DNA of 64,000 nucleotides from Leptolyngbyaceae cyanobacterium clean351 (GTDB taxonomy: Bacteria; Cyanobacteriota; Cyanobacteriia; DAIDHW01). How positions within the stretch are numbered: the first letter of the stretch is position 1; the number at the start of each line of letters is the position of its first letter. The translations under genes were made by a program, and so were the position numbers. Below, piece after piece: positions 46,990-55,433 of the stretch. Location of the stretch: NCBI GenBank assembly GCA_027451865.1, contig DAIDHW010000001.1, positions 372,353 to 436,352 of the forward strand, given 5' to 3'. Below the pieces are notes generated by a model. The model saw only the letters and a program-made list of their open reading frames with translations, did no database searches and had not been told where the DNA came from.

Positions 46990-47082
46990 CTTCACCGCCC
47001 GCAGACCGAAAAAGAGTACTAACACTGCCCCTAGGGCTCCCCCCAAAAGCACAAAATAATCGACCACGGCTATAGTATTCAT
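46981..47082 (-). CDS. petL: Cytochrome b6f complex subunit 6 (PetL)
   Basis: 33 residues: MNTIAVVDYFVLLGGALGAV, then LVLFFGLRAVKLI. It is a single membrane helix ending in the FGLRA.KLI signature typical of PetL, a small helix at the outside of the cytochrome b6f dimer that stabilises the complex. The frame overlaps the last 9 bases of gmhB on the other strand. It is divergent from the ABC-3 permease across 64 bp. Length and terminal motif make the call likely, although a protein this short cannot be confirmed by eye alone. Confidence 0.72.
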   Translation of the reverse strand: MNTIAVVDYFVLLGGALGAVLVLFFGLRAVKLI

Positions 47083-47145
47083 AACCTGTTTTATCCCCAT
47101 CATTACCTAAGACACTGCCTTAATCTATCACCAAATTCCTCCCCC

Positions 47146-47994
47146 ATGGTTAGCCCCAGTTCCATCAACTGTGCCAGGAATCCCCTGGATATCCTCAGCC
47201 AGATGTTGGCCATTGACTTTGTCCATCAAGCCTTACTCACTGGCACAATCCTGGCCCTTGGAGCCGGTCTGGTGGGCTACTTTGTGGTTCTGCGAGGGCT
47301 GATATTTGCCGCCGACACCCTTGCCCATGTCACCTTCACCGGTGGGTTGGGAGCGGCCGCCCTAGGAGTGCCGCCCTTCATCGGTCTAGTGGGGCTAACC
47401 CTCCTGACAGCCCTAGGTATGGGTCTGCTGCAGGAACGTCTGCGCACCCACGACGCCGCGGTAGCGATGGTGCTGACTTGGGTCCTAGGATGGGGAGCCC
47501 TGTTCATCAGTATCTACACCGCTAGGGGCACTGACGGCACCATCGGCGTCCACCTGTTGTTCGGTTCAATTCTCGCAGTGGAAAAATCCCAGGTGCTTTG
47601 GATAGTCCTAGTGGGTTTGGTTTGTACGGGGCTGCTTTTAGGGATTGCCCGGCCCCTCCTATTTGCCTCCCTAGATCCAGAACTAGCCCTAGGACGAGGG
47701 ATTCCCGTGCGGGGGTTAGGTATTATCCTTTTGCTCCTAATCGCCCTCGGAGTCACTAGCGCCGTCCCGGCAGTGGGGGCCCTCCTCAATTCAGCTCTGC
47801 TAATCACTCCCGCTGCCATTGCCCAACGCCTATGCCCTCGCCCCTATCTGGCGATGGGTTTAAGTGGCCTACTAGCGGTTCTCTTCACCTGGGCAGGCTT
47901 AGGTCTGGGATTTTGCACCCCCTACCCGATTAGTTTTTTCATCAGCAGCTTGGCTTTTATCGCCTATGGCTTGACGGTGATCGTCAGGCGCTAG
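47146..47994 (+). CDS. Metal ABC transporter permease, ABC-3 (ZnuB/MntB) family
   Basis: 282 residues, about eight membrane spans. Motifs ALLTGTILALGAGLVGYFVVL, RGLIFAADTLAHVTFTGG, DAAVAMVLTWVLGWGALF and the late TSAVPAVGALLNSALLITPAA are characteristic of zinc/manganese/iron ABC permeases. The ATPase and binding protein are not adjacent, so this is an orphan component whose partners must lie elsewhere. The first 18 residues may be extra; an ATG in the LSQMLAIDFVHQAL segment is an alternative start. Divergent from petL. Confidence 0.87.
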   Translation: MVSPSSINCARNPLDILSQMLAIDFVHQALLTGTILALGAGLVGYFVVLRGLIFAADTLAHVTFTGGLGAAALGVPPFIGLVGLTLLTALGMGLLQERLRTHDAAVAMVLTWVLGWGALFISIYTARGTDGTIGVHLLFGSILAVEKSQVLWIVLVGLVCTGLLLGIARPLLFASLDPELALGRGIPVRGLGIILLLLIALGVTSAVPAVGALLNSALLITPAAIAQRLCPRPYLAMGLSGLLAVLFTWAGLGLGFCTPYPISFFISSLAFIAYGLTVIVRR

Positions 47995-48007
47995 CCCAGG
48001 TGGAGGT

Positions 48008-48181
48008 TCAAGCCGGCGGGGCGGGGAAGGCGCGGTCTAACTCCTCTAGGAGGTCATCAATCTCCTCTAGGGCTTGATTTACATCCGTGCGCAGACTCCC
48101 TAGGTTGGGTTCTTCCAGGAGACGCACCAGCGCTGACCGCTTAGCTTCAATTACTGCCACCCGTTCTCTCAAAATTTGCAT
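48008..48181 (-). CDS. Small coiled-coil protein (57 aa), unknown
   Basis: ATG at 48181 to TGA at 48008. The sequence (QILRERVAVIEAKRSALVRL, with EEIDDLLEELDRAF near the end) is strongly amphipathic and predicts one coiled coil, with no signal peptide. The heptad pattern and full-length frame argue for a genuine gene between the ABC-3 permease and the DUF2854 gene. An upstream GTG would add two residues. No family name is known to me. Confidence 0.55.
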   Translation of the reverse strand: MQILRERVAVIEAKRSALVRLLEEPNLGSLRTDVNQALEEIDDLLEELDRAFPAPPA

Positions 48182-48230
48182 ATCCACGAGACACTAGTCC
48201 TCATAGTTAGTTATGGATCAAGGGCACTTT

Positions 48231-48245
48231 AGCCCCAGTGGGGCT
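48231..48245. other. Perfect 6-bp hairpin upstream of DUF2854 gene
   Basis: AGCCCC-agt-GGGGCT without a T-run, in the 139-bp divergent spacer. It may be an operator or an upstream element. Confidence 0.35.
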
Positions 48246-48262
48246 TAACCCCTCCGGACACC

Positions 48263-48268
48263 TATAAT
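48263..48268 (+). promoter_or_regulatory. -10 element TATAAT for the DUF2854 gene
   Basis: A consensus TATAAT lies 52 bp before the ATG at 48321 in AT-rich context (cctataatattttattcc). No good -35 is seen, which is common in cyanobacterial promoters. Confidence 0.5.
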
Positions 48269-48320
48269 ATTTTATTCCAGGCGCCAGTTCGTCCACTAGC
48301 TCGAGAGCCCCCTGTCGTCT

Positions 48321-48908
48321 ATGAATCGACCCCTTATCCCCCAAATTTCCCTTGCCTCTCTGGGGATCGCCCTAGGAGCGGGCTTGACTACCATTGGTGG
48401 TGTGGCCTACGGTACCGGCAACGCCACTTTAAACCTCATCGGGTTTTTCTACGGGGTCCCTTTACTGTTGGGTGGCTTGGCCTTCAAGGCTGCAGAATTA
48501 AAACCAGTCCCCGCTCGCCTAGCTTCCCCTGAGGTCCAGGCCCTGCGCCAGTCCCAAGCTACTCCCACTCAAAACCAGATCCGCCGGGATGTGACCCGTT
48601 ACCGGTACGGCGAGGCAGCCCACCTAGACGCCGCCTTAACTCATCTGGGTTTGAAACCGACCGATCAAGAGCGGCCGGTCATAATTGGTCTACAGGAGCA
48701 AGACTTTCAGGGCGCCTACGGCCTAGTGCTGCAATTTGAGTCTCCCCATATCCCCTTCTCCACCTGGCAAGATAAACAGGCCAGGATGGAAAAGTTCTTT
48801 GGACCAGGGGTAAAAGTCATCCTCGAGCAGCCAAAACCTGACCGGGTAGATCTAGCCCTGGTCGCCCTGGACCAGCCCGGGGATTCCCAGGCCGCCGTGA
48901 TAGAATGA
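48321..48908 (+). CDS. DUF2854 family protein
   Basis: 195 residues: two N-terminal hydrophobic stretches (LASLGIALGAGLTTIGGVAYG; TLNLIGFFYGVPLLLGGLAFKAAELKPVP, given in part) then a soluble domain (VTRYRYGEAAHLDAALTHLGL, RMEKFFGPGVKVILEQ). DUF2854 proteins occur in cyanobacteria and plant chloroplasts and are membrane-associated, with no settled function that I can cite. A TATAAT lies upstream. Not in an obvious operon. Confidence 0.8.
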   Translation: MNRPLIPQISLASLGIALGAGLTTIGGVAYGTGNATLNLIGFFYGVPLLLGGLAFKAAELKPVPARLASPEVQALRQSQATPTQNQIRRDVTRYRYGEAAHLDAALTHLGLKPTDQERPVIIGLQEQDFQGAYGLVLQFESPHIPFSTWQDKQARMEKFFGPGVKVILEQPKPDRVDLALVALDQPGDSQAAVIE

Positions 48909-49107
48909 GGAAGATGAGTGGTGCTAAGGCCTGCCAGTAAATGCCCGGGGTTGGAGTTTTGCCCGTGCGGATACTCTGGCTAAGGAAGAGTTAAGAGTCC
49001 GCCCTAGTCACGTGCCCCAGCATCGCCGGATCTCTAGGGGCTGAGCTTCCCCCCCTTAATGGCCCGCCCAGGTTGCCAGCCAAATTCCTTCCTAGTCTTA
49101 TCCAGCC

Positions 49108-50778
49108 GTGGCTTTGCCTAACCCATCTTCAGTGCAGTTTGACTCCATCCCCGCTGCCCTAGCAGCGATCAAGGAAGGCGCCGTAGTGGTGGTGGTAGAT
49201 GATGAGAACCGTGAAAACGAAGGGGACCTAGTCTGTGCAGCCCAGTTTGCCAGTCCGGACCTGATCAACTTCATGGCTACAGCTGCCCGGGGCCTGATCT
49301 GCCTGGCGTTGACAGGGGAGCGTCTAGACCAGCTAGATTTACCCCTAATGGTTACCCACGGCACCGATAGTAACCAGACGGCTTTCACCGTCAGCATTGA
49401 TGCTGGCCCAGCTCTAGGAGTTACCACCGGTATATCCGCCGAAGACCGCTCCGCCACGATTCGGGCCGCCATCAGTCCCCACACTCGCCCCCAAGACCTG
49501 CGCCGGCCAGGTCATGTGTTCCCCATTCGAGCCCGGGAAGGAGGAGTCCTCAAGCGAGCTGGTCACACAGAGGCAGCAGTAGACCTGGCGCGCTTGGCGG
49601 GACTGTACCCGGGGGGCGTAATCTGTGAGATCCAAAACCCCGATGGCTCCATGGCCCGTCTCCCGGAACTGATGGAGTACGCCCGCACCTACAGCTTGAA
49701 AATTATCAGCATTGCTGATCTGATTAGCTACCGGCTGCAGCATGAGCGGTTTGTGCGCCGGGAGACCGTTGCTGATCTACCTACGGAGTTTGGCCACTTT
49801 CGTATCTATGCCTACCGCAACCTTCTAGATGACTCGGAACACGTAGCCGTCGTCAAGGGAAACCCGGAGGATTTTGACGGCCGGCCAGTCATGGTCCGCA
49901 TGCATTCTGAATGCCTGACAGGAGATGCCCTAGGTTCCCTGCGCTGCGACTGCCGGATGCAACTGCAAGCTGCCCTGAAAATGATTGAAAACGCTGGCTG
50001 TGGAATAGTAGTTTACCTGCGCCAGGAGGGCCGCGGAATTGGCCTGGTGAACAAGCTCAAGGCCTACTCTCTGCAGGACTTAGGTTTAGATACAGTGGAA
50101 GCAAATCAACAGCTAGGCTTCCCGGCGGATCTGCGCAATTATGGGGTGGGGGCCCAAATCCTAGCTGACCTGGGAGTCCAGAAGATCCGCCTAGTGACCA
50201 ATAACCCCCGTAAAATTGCTGGTCTTAAGGGTTACGGCCTCGAGGTGGTAGACCGGGTGCCCCTGCTCATCGAAGTCACTAACTACAACCACAGCTATCT
50301 GACCACCAAGGCTGAAAAACTCGGTCATCTGCTGCTGCAAACCTACCTGGTGACGGTGGCAGTTTATGGGGGAGAAACCTGGTCAGCTATCCCGGAGCGC
50401 TACCACTACCTGGATAAGTTGCGGCACCTAGGCAGTAGTTACGATCTGCTCCTGCAGGAGGAGGCCCGTCCTGTAGGGGCCGCCGTCTTTGCCCAAGGGG
50501 GGTTGATTTTCCACTTGGGATTAGACCAAGCCCAAGTGGCAGCGGTAGACTGGTTCCGGGAGCCGGAGCACCCTTACCTTCAGGCAGTTTTGGGGGTTCT
50601 CGATCGCATCCAGGCCTGGCCAGAGGTGACTAGATTCGAATTCCTGGTCGGGAATGGCTCAGACCCCCTGACCGGTCTACAGGTCCAGCTAGACCGGCAG
50701 ACCTTCCCGCGCCACTGTCAACCCTCCCAGGTGGCAGGCCAGTTTCAAACTCAGGTAATCTATAGTTTTCAGGATTGA
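49108..50778 (+). CDS. ribBA: Bifunctional 3,4-dihydroxy-2-butanone-4-phosphate synthase / GTP cyclohydrolase II
   Basis: Catalyses the first steps of both riboflavin branches. 556 residues from a GTG start. The DHBP-synthase half (1-210) has DDENRENEGDLVCAAQ, HTRPQDLRRPGHVFP and GHTEAAVDLARLAGLYPGGVICEI. The GTP cyclohydrolase II half (215-415) has the zinc ligands in HSECLTGDALGSLRCDCR, then LRQEGRGIGL and LVTNNPRKIAGL. About 130 further residues (after 425) form the C-terminal extension found in many cyanobacterial RibBA proteins. No FMN riboswitch signature is visible in the 199 bp upstream. Confidence 0.95.
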   Translation: MALPNPSSVQFDSIPAALAAIKEGAVVVVVDDENRENEGDLVCAAQFASPDLINFMATAARGLICLALTGERLDQLDLPLMVTHGTDSNQTAFTVSIDAGPALGVTTGISAEDRSATIRAAISPHTRPQDLRRPGHVFPIRAREGGVLKRAGHTEAAVDLARLAGLYPGGVICEIQNPDGSMARLPELMEYARTYSLKIISIADLISYRLQHERFVRRETVADLPTEFGHFRIYAYRNLLDDSEHVAVVKGNPEDFDGRPVMVRMHSECLTGDALGSLRCDCRMQLQAALKMIENAGCGIVVYLRQEGRGIGLVNKLKAYSLQDLGLDTVEANQQLGFPADLRNYGVGAQILADLGVQKIRLVTNNPRKIAGLKGYGLEVVDRVPLLIEVTNYNHSYLTTKAEKLGHLLLQTYLVTVAVYGGETWSAIPERYHYLDKLRHLGSSYDLLLQEEARPVGAAVFAQGGLIFHLGLDQAQVAAVDWFREPEHPYLQAVLGVLDRIQAWPEVTRFEFLVGNGSDPLTGLQVQLDRQTFPRHCQPSQVAGQFQTQVIYSFQD

Positions 50779-50787
50779 TTCCCCCCC

Positions 50788-50997
50788 ATGCAAGAACTGC
50801 TCAGAAACATTTCCCGGGTGCCAGAATTCCTGGTAGTAGTCATGGTGGGTGGCTTGACCAACTTGTTTAAGCCCCTAACCCCCCTGCTGCAAAAGCCCAG
50901 CACAGCTCTCCTGCTGTTGGGCCTATTGACAGGCGGTTTAGTATTTATCTTTCTGACCCTAGAGGCGATGCTAGGTCGTCCTGTCCACTTAATCTAA
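50788..50997 (+). CDS. DUF751 small membrane protein
   Basis: 69 residues with two hydrophobic segments (FLVVVMVGGLTNLF; TALLLLGLLTGGLVFIFLTL), N-terminal MQELLRNISRVPEFL. The pattern matches the DUF751/Ycf33 group of small cyanobacterial and plastid membrane proteins. It lies 9 nt after ribBA and 10 nt before rbfA, so the three are probably one transcript. Function unknown; retention in photosynthetic lineages suggests a thylakoid role. Confidence 0.8.
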   Translation: MQELLRNISRVPEFLVVVMVGGLTNLFKPLTPLLQKPSTALLLLGLLTGGLVFIFLTLEAMLGRPVHLI

Positions 50998-51007
50998 ACC
51001 CTAAACC

Positions 51008-51394
51008 ATGGCTACTGACCGTCGCCAAGCCCGTGTGGCCGAACTTATCAAACGGGAAATCAGCCAGATGCTGATCACGGGAATTAAGGACGAGCGGCTA
51101 AGTAGCACCATGGTGAGTGTTACCGAAGTAGACATCTCTAGGGACTTACGCCACGCGCGGGTGTTTGTCAGTTTCTACGGGCCAGACGCCCTGAAAGCCG
51201 AAGCCTTAATTGGCCTAGAATCGGCGACTAGCTACGTACGCCGGGAGTTAGGCCGGCGGTTACAGATGCGCAATACCCCAGACATCACCTTTCTTGAGGA
51301 CCAAGCCCTGGCCCGTGGCAGTCGAGTCTTAACCTTGATAGAGCAACTCAGCCTCCCTGAGGACTTGGCAAAGGAGCAGGGTGAGTCTAGCTGA
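51008..51394 (+). CDS. rbfA: Ribosome-binding factor A
   Basis: 128 residues, KH-type fold. Begins RRQARVAELIKREISQMLITGIKDERL, then VSVTEVDISRDLRHARVFVSF and RRELGRRLQMRNTPDITF. RbfA binds the 30S subunit near helix 1 of 16S rRNA during late maturation and is needed in cold. The end overlaps the GH3 gene by 14 nt, giving translational coupling. Confidence 0.95.
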   Translation: MATDRRQARVAELIKREISQMLITGIKDERLSSTMVSVTEVDISRDLRHARVFVSFYGPDALKAEALIGLESATSYVRRELGRRLQMRNTPDITFLEDQALARGSRVLTLIEQLSLPEDLAKEQGESS

Positions 51395-52901
51395 CCAGGT
51401 AGCCCAGCTGTTGGTGGTGCGCGCTTCCGGCCATCTGTACGACCACCAGATCCGCTATCCAGCCTGGGAGCCCCCCCTGGCCACCCTGCACCATTGGATC
51501 CAAGACCTGGGGGTGGGGGGGGTGATCCTGGCAGGTGGCAGCGCCGCGGAGGTAGCCGAGCGCACCCGGCAGCTCCAGGCCTGGGCCCCCCGGACCCTCC
51601 TCATAGCAGCCGACCTCGAGGAAGGTCTAGGGCAAAGATTTGCCGGAGGGACCTGGTTTCCCCCCCCCATGGCTCTGACGGGAGTCCAAGACCGGCGTCA
51701 GGCCCAGACCTACGCTTGGTGCCTAGGGGAGGTCACTGCCCGGGAAGCCCTGGCCCTCGGGGTGAACTGGCTTTTGGCCCCCGTAGTAGATGTCAACAAT
51801 AACCCCCTCAACCCAGTCATCAACGTGCGGGCCTTCGGGGAAACTCCCGAGACTGTGGCCTACTTTACTCACGCCTTTATCCAGGGTGCCCATAGCCATC
51901 CGGTGTTGACTACGGCCAAGCACTTCCCCGGCCATGGCGACACCAGCTGCGATTCCCATCTGGAGTTACCGGTCTTGGACCAAACCCTAGAGCGCTTAGG
52001 GCAGGTGGAACTGCCCCCCTTCAGGCAAGCCATGAGCGCCGGTGTAGACGCGGTAATGACTGGCCATCTCCTTGTACCAGAGCTAGACCCTAGGTACCCA
52101 GCCACCCTCTCCCGCCCCATTCTCACTGGCCTACTGCGCCAAGAGTTGGGGTTTACCGGCCTAATTGTCACCGATGCCTTGATCATGGGCGCCATAGCCC
52201 AATACTGCGGCCCGGAAGAGGCGGTAGTGCTAGCCTTGGCGGCGGGGGCGGATATGGTCCTGATGCCCAAAGACCCCACCAGAACCATCCCAGCAGTCCT
52301 AGCAGCAGTGCAATCCGGTCGCCTGTCCCGGGAGGTTATCCAAAGCGCCCTAGGCCGTGTAGAGCAGGCTAAGGCCAAGGTGGGAACTCCCCACCCAGCT
52401 AAACTTGCCGACTTGGGACAATCCCAAGTCCTAGTGCAGGAGTGGCTGGGTCTTGCGGCGCGGGGCGAGGGCCTACCCCGTCCAAAGCCGGGCCGGAATC
52501 TGGTGATTGCCGACGACTTGATGGGGAGTGAATTTCTCCATCCGACTGCCCCAGCTGTGGCCTTGCCTGCCCAGGCGGACTATGTCCTCCAGCTAGCTGA
52601 CGGTCACACCCGGTCGGTCCCCGGCGGGGGTGAGCCAACTCTCCTGCAGCTATTTATGCGGGGTAATCCCTTTCGGGGCGAGCCGGGTCTGTCGACTAAT
52701 GCCCAGGACTGGTTAGTCTATCTCCTTGAACGACAACTACTCCAGGGCCTCATCATCTACGGTAGTCCTTACGTATTGGCAGCCTGTGTCCCCCATCTCC
52801 CCCCGGGGCTCCCCTACTTCTTCACCTGGGGCCAAATGCCAGCGGCCCAAGCCCAGGCCATGGAATGGTGGCTGGGGAGCGCCAGGATACCAAAGCTTTA
52901 G
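51381..52901 (+). CDS. Glycoside hydrolase family 3 (beta-N-acetylhexosaminidase-like)
   Basis: 506 residues. GH3 core (about 1-330): VGGVILAGGSAAEVAERTRQLQ, AADLEEGLGQRF, ALGVNWLLAPVVDVNNNPLNP, NVRAFGETPETV, the KHFPGHGDTSCDSHLELP motif with the conserved Lys-His pair, and the nucleophile Asp in GLIVTDALIMGAI. A C-terminal domain follows (LLQLFMRGN...ERQLLQGLIIYGSPYVL). Such enzymes remove N-acetylglucosamine from peptidoglycan fragments, as NagZ does. Cyanobacterial GH3 proteins of this length are common. The GTG start overlaps rbfA, an unusual operon partner. No signal peptide, so likely cytoplasmic. Confidence 0.88.
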   Translation: MSLADQVAQLLVVRASGHLYDHQIRYPAWEPPLATLHHWIQDLGVGGVILAGGSAAEVAERTRQLQAWAPRTLLIAADLEEGLGQRFAGGTWFPPPMALTGVQDRRQAQTYAWCLGEVTAREALALGVNWLLAPVVDVNNNPLNPVINVRAFGETPETVAYFTHAFIQGAHSHPVLTTAKHFPGHGDTSCDSHLELPVLDQTLERLGQVELPPFRQAMSAGVDAVMTGHLLVPELDPRYPATLSRPILTGLLRQELGFTGLIVTDALIMGAIAQYCGPEEAVVLALAAGADMVLMPKDPTRTIPAVLAAVQSGRLSREVIQSALGRVEQAKAKVGTPHPAKLADLGQSQVLVQEWLGLAARGEGLPRPKPGRNLVIADDLMGSEFLHPTAPAVALPAQADYVLQLADGHTRSVPGGGEPTLLQLFMRGNPFRGEPGLSTNAQDWLVYLLERQLLQGLIIYGSPYVLAACVPHLPPGLPYFFTWGQMPAAQAQAMEWWLGSARIPKL

Positions 52902-52942
52902 GGTGTGACCTGATAGACTGATACTCCGTACCCTCGCTTCCC

Positions 52943-54043
52943 ATGGATCTTCTGGAGTACCAAGCCAAGGAACTGTTCCGGCGAGTAGGCATTCCGGTTC
53001 TGCCTGCCCAACGCATCGATAGCCCTGCGGATCTCAAGGGATTGAAGATCTCCTACCCAGTAGTGCTCAAATCCCAGGTACGGGTAGGCGGACGGGCCAA
53101 AGCTGGGGGAGTGAGATTTGTCAACAACACCATTGACGCCGTAGCCGCTGCCCAAACCATCTTTGGCCTGCCGATCCTAGGCGAGTATCCCCAGGCAATT
53201 TTGGCAGAGACTAAGTACGATGTGCAGCGGGAGTTGTACCTGGCAATTATCCTTGACTGTGGCCTGCGCCGGCCGGTTTTATGGGGATCAGCCCAGGGAG
53301 GAGGTCAGGTGGAGGCTGACCCGGAACGGCTGCAAAAGGTAGTGGTGGACCAGGATTTTTCCCCTTTTTGCGCTCGTCATCTAGGGGCAAAGATAGACCT
53401 ACAAGGGCCATTACTGCCGGCGGTAAGCGAGATTATTGTGAAAATGTACCGACTGTTTGTCCAGTGGGACTTAGACTTTCTGGAAATTAACCCCCTCGGG
53501 GTTGACACAAGGGGGGCGCTGATGGCCCTAGATGGGAAAGTGCGCTTGAACGACTATGCCCTAGGTCGCCACCCGGAATTGCGCTCCCTAGTTGGGGAGC
53601 AGAGCCTTGAGGGGGGGTGCCCCCGCTCCCTACCCCTGGGGGGAAATTTGGCTATTCTCGCTAACGGCACCGGGTTGACCTGGGCGACGTTAGACCAGGT
53701 AATGGCCCTCGGGGAAGTCCCCCGGTGCTACGCCAGCTTGGGAGACGGAGAGCAGACGGGGACCCTAGGCCGAACTCTGGCTCGTAGTCTTGACCAGGTG
53801 AGGATGGTGGGAGGGGTTAAGGTGGTGTTAGTGAATCTCTGCGGGGAGGTGGGGTCCTGGAACGAGCTGGGCGCCTACCTAGAGCAGTACCTCCAACAAG
53901 TTCCCCCGCCGCCGCCCCTGGTAATCCGTTGGGGAGGGGGTGACTTGGCAACAGCCTGGCAGGCTCTGGCTAGTTTGCCAGTCCGGCTGACCGCCAGCCT
54001 CGAGGAAGCCGTAGAGCAAGCCATCGCTCTGGCAAAGGACTAG
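52943..54043 (+). CDS. Succinyl-CoA synthetase beta-subunit-like protein (divergent)
   Basis: 366 residues, slightly shorter than usual SucC (about 388). ATP-grasp hallmarks are kept: LLEYQAKELFRRVGIPV, VVLKSQVRVGGRAKAGGVRFV, LDFLEINPLGVDTRGALMALDGKVRLND. In the second half the CoA-ligase interface is worn: the E. coli motif with NGAGLAMGTMD reads NGTGLTWATLD, and the GGGA loop reads GDGEQTGTLG. It pairs with the SucD-like gene 6 nt downstream. It may be a succinyl-CoA synthetase with altered activity or a paralogue with another acid substrate. Confidence 0.82.
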   Translation: MDLLEYQAKELFRRVGIPVLPAQRIDSPADLKGLKISYPVVLKSQVRVGGRAKAGGVRFVNNTIDAVAAAQTIFGLPILGEYPQAILAETKYDVQRELYLAIILDCGLRRPVLWGSAQGGGQVEADPERLQKVVVDQDFSPFCARHLGAKIDLQGPLLPAVSEIIVKMYRLFVQWDLDFLEINPLGVDTRGALMALDGKVRLNDYALGRHPELRSLVGEQSLEGGCPRSLPLGGNLAILANGTGLTWATLDQVMALGEVPRCYASLGDGEQTGTLGRTLARSLDQVRMVGGVKVVLVNLCGEVGSWNELGAYLEQYLQQVPPPPPLVIRWGGGDLATAWQALASLPVRLTASLEEAVEQAIALAKD

Positions 54044-54049
54044 GGGGCG

Positions 54050-54946
54050 ATGAAATTTAGTCTCAAGGGCAAAGTAATTATCCAGGGGATTATGGAGCCC
54101 CTAGGTCAATGGGCGGCTCGGCAAATGCAGGCCTACGGCACTCCCTTGGTGGCAGGTATCAGTCCCGGCCATGGCTCTTCATTCCTAGGGGGAGTACCAG
54201 TGTTTGATCTAGTGGAGGAGATTGCCACCCTAGGAGAGCAAGTAGACACCAGCGTTATTTTTTCCCCCCCCTACGAGGTGCTAGATGCTGGCCTTGAGGC
54301 GATTGCCATGGGGATTCGCCACCTGGTAATCGTTACTCCCCGGGTCCCTCCCCTGGATATGGTATCCCTAGTGCGCCGGGCTGAGGCCACGGAAACCCTG
54401 GTGTTAGGTCCTAACTCCCCAGGGCTGGTCATCCCGGGTCAGACCCTCCTGGGGATTCATCCCCCTTCCCTGTACCAGAGGGGTTTCACGGGGCTGGTCA
54501 GCTCCGCTGTCTCCCTCACCTACGAGGTGGCTTTGACCCTGACGGGGGCGGGTTTAGGGCAATCCCTGGTGGTGGGGATTGGGGGGGATAGCATCCCTGG
54601 CTCGACTATTTCCCAGTGGCTACAAATCCTGGATGAGGACGAGGACACCGGGGTGATTGTGGTGGTGGGGCAAGTGGAAGACCGGTGGGAAGAACACCTA
54701 GCCGACCATATCGCAGCCACCATCTACAAGCCGGTCGTAGTCTATCTGGCTGGCCACCTGGTCCGGGGGGGAAATATTTCCTATCCCCCAGCTAGTCCCA
54801 TGCCCGCTAGCACCTACCCCTGGCAACCCTCAGACCCCCAGCAGAGACTGACTCAGCTGGGGCAATCGGGGGTGTTAGTTGCTAATTGCCTCCAGGATAT
54901 CCCCCACCTAGTGCGGCAGGCAGCCCCTGGGCTCCTGGGAGAATAA
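54050..54946 (+). CDS. Succinyl-CoA synthetase alpha-subunit-like protein lacking the phosphohistidine motif
   Basis: 298 residues. The N-terminal Rossmann CoA-binding half is recognisable (KVIIQGIMEPLGQWAARQMQ, TSVIFSPPYEVLDAGLEAI, LVLGPNSPGLVIPG) and so is GIGGDSIPGS. However, the region that in SucD carries the phospho-acceptor His (GHAGA) reads GGNISYPPASPMPASTYP and has no His; SRSGTLTYE reads SSAVSLTYE, and GEIGG reads GQVED. Thus catalysis by the classical phosphohistidine route is unlikely. Downstream tadA begins 4 nt later. Function is uncertain: a non-catalytic scaffold, an altered ligase or decay. Confidence 0.75.
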   Translation: MKFSLKGKVIIQGIMEPLGQWAARQMQAYGTPLVAGISPGHGSSFLGGVPVFDLVEEIATLGEQVDTSVIFSPPYEVLDAGLEAIAMGIRHLVIVTPRVPPLDMVSLVRRAEATETLVLGPNSPGLVIPGQTLLGIHPPSLYQRGFTGLVSSAVSLTYEVALTLTGAGLGQSLVVGIGGDSIPGSTISQWLQILDEDEDTGVIVVVGQVEDRWEEHLADHIAATIYKPVVVYLAGHLVRGGNISYPPASPMPASTYPWQPSDPQQRLTQLGQSGVLVANCLQDIPHLVRQAAPGLLGE

Positions 54947-54950
54947 ACCC

Positions 54951-55433
54951 ATGCTCCTAGAGGACTCGGCCCATGAGCAGTGGATGGACCAGGCTCTGGC
55001 TCTAGCTGACCTTGCCGGCCAGGCGGGAGAAGTACCGGTAGGGGCCTTGGTGGTAGGCCCAGGGGGGGAACTGCTAGCGACAGCCCAAAACCGCCGGGAG
55101 CGGGACGCCGACCCTACCGCCCACGCCGAGGTGCTAGTTTTGCGGGCGGCCGGTCAGCGCCTAGGTAACTGGCACTTAAACCTCTGCCGCCTGTACGTTA
55201 CCCTGGAGCCTTGCCCCATGTGCGCCGGGGCAGCCATTCTCAGCCGTCTAGGCCTAGTGGTCTACGGGGCTGCAGACCCCAAAAGCGGCGCCCTGGGAAC
55301 GGTCCTCAACCTCCCCACCAGCCCCGCCTCCAACCATCGCCTGCCGGTGATTGGCGGAGTCCGGGAAGATCGGTGCCGAGCCCAACTCCAGGATTGGTTT
55401 GCCCAGCGACGGCAGGAGAGGCGCCAAGACTAG
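54951..55433 (+). CDS. tadA: tRNA-specific adenosine deaminase
   Basis: Converts A34 to inosine in tRNA-Arg(ACG). 160 residues: GEVPVGALVVGPGGELLATAQNRRE, the active site HAEVLVLRAAG (His and Glu) and the zinc ligands PCPMCAGA, then VVYGAADPKSGALGTVLNL. Normal length for TadA. Three nucleotides overlap the end of the convergent HNH gene. Confidence 0.95.
   Translation: MLLEDSAHEQWMDQALALADLAGQAGEVPVGALVVGPGGELLATAQNRRERDADPTAHAEVLVLRAAGQRLGNWHLNLCRLYVTLEPCPMCAGAAILSRLGLVVYGAADPKSGALGTVLNLPTSPASNHRLPVIGGVREDRCRAQLQDWFAQRRQERRQD

Noticed and set aside
48909-49107. FMN riboswitch upstream of ribBA
   Set aside because: The conserved aggatcttcggggc-type core and paired arms of the RFN element are not visible.
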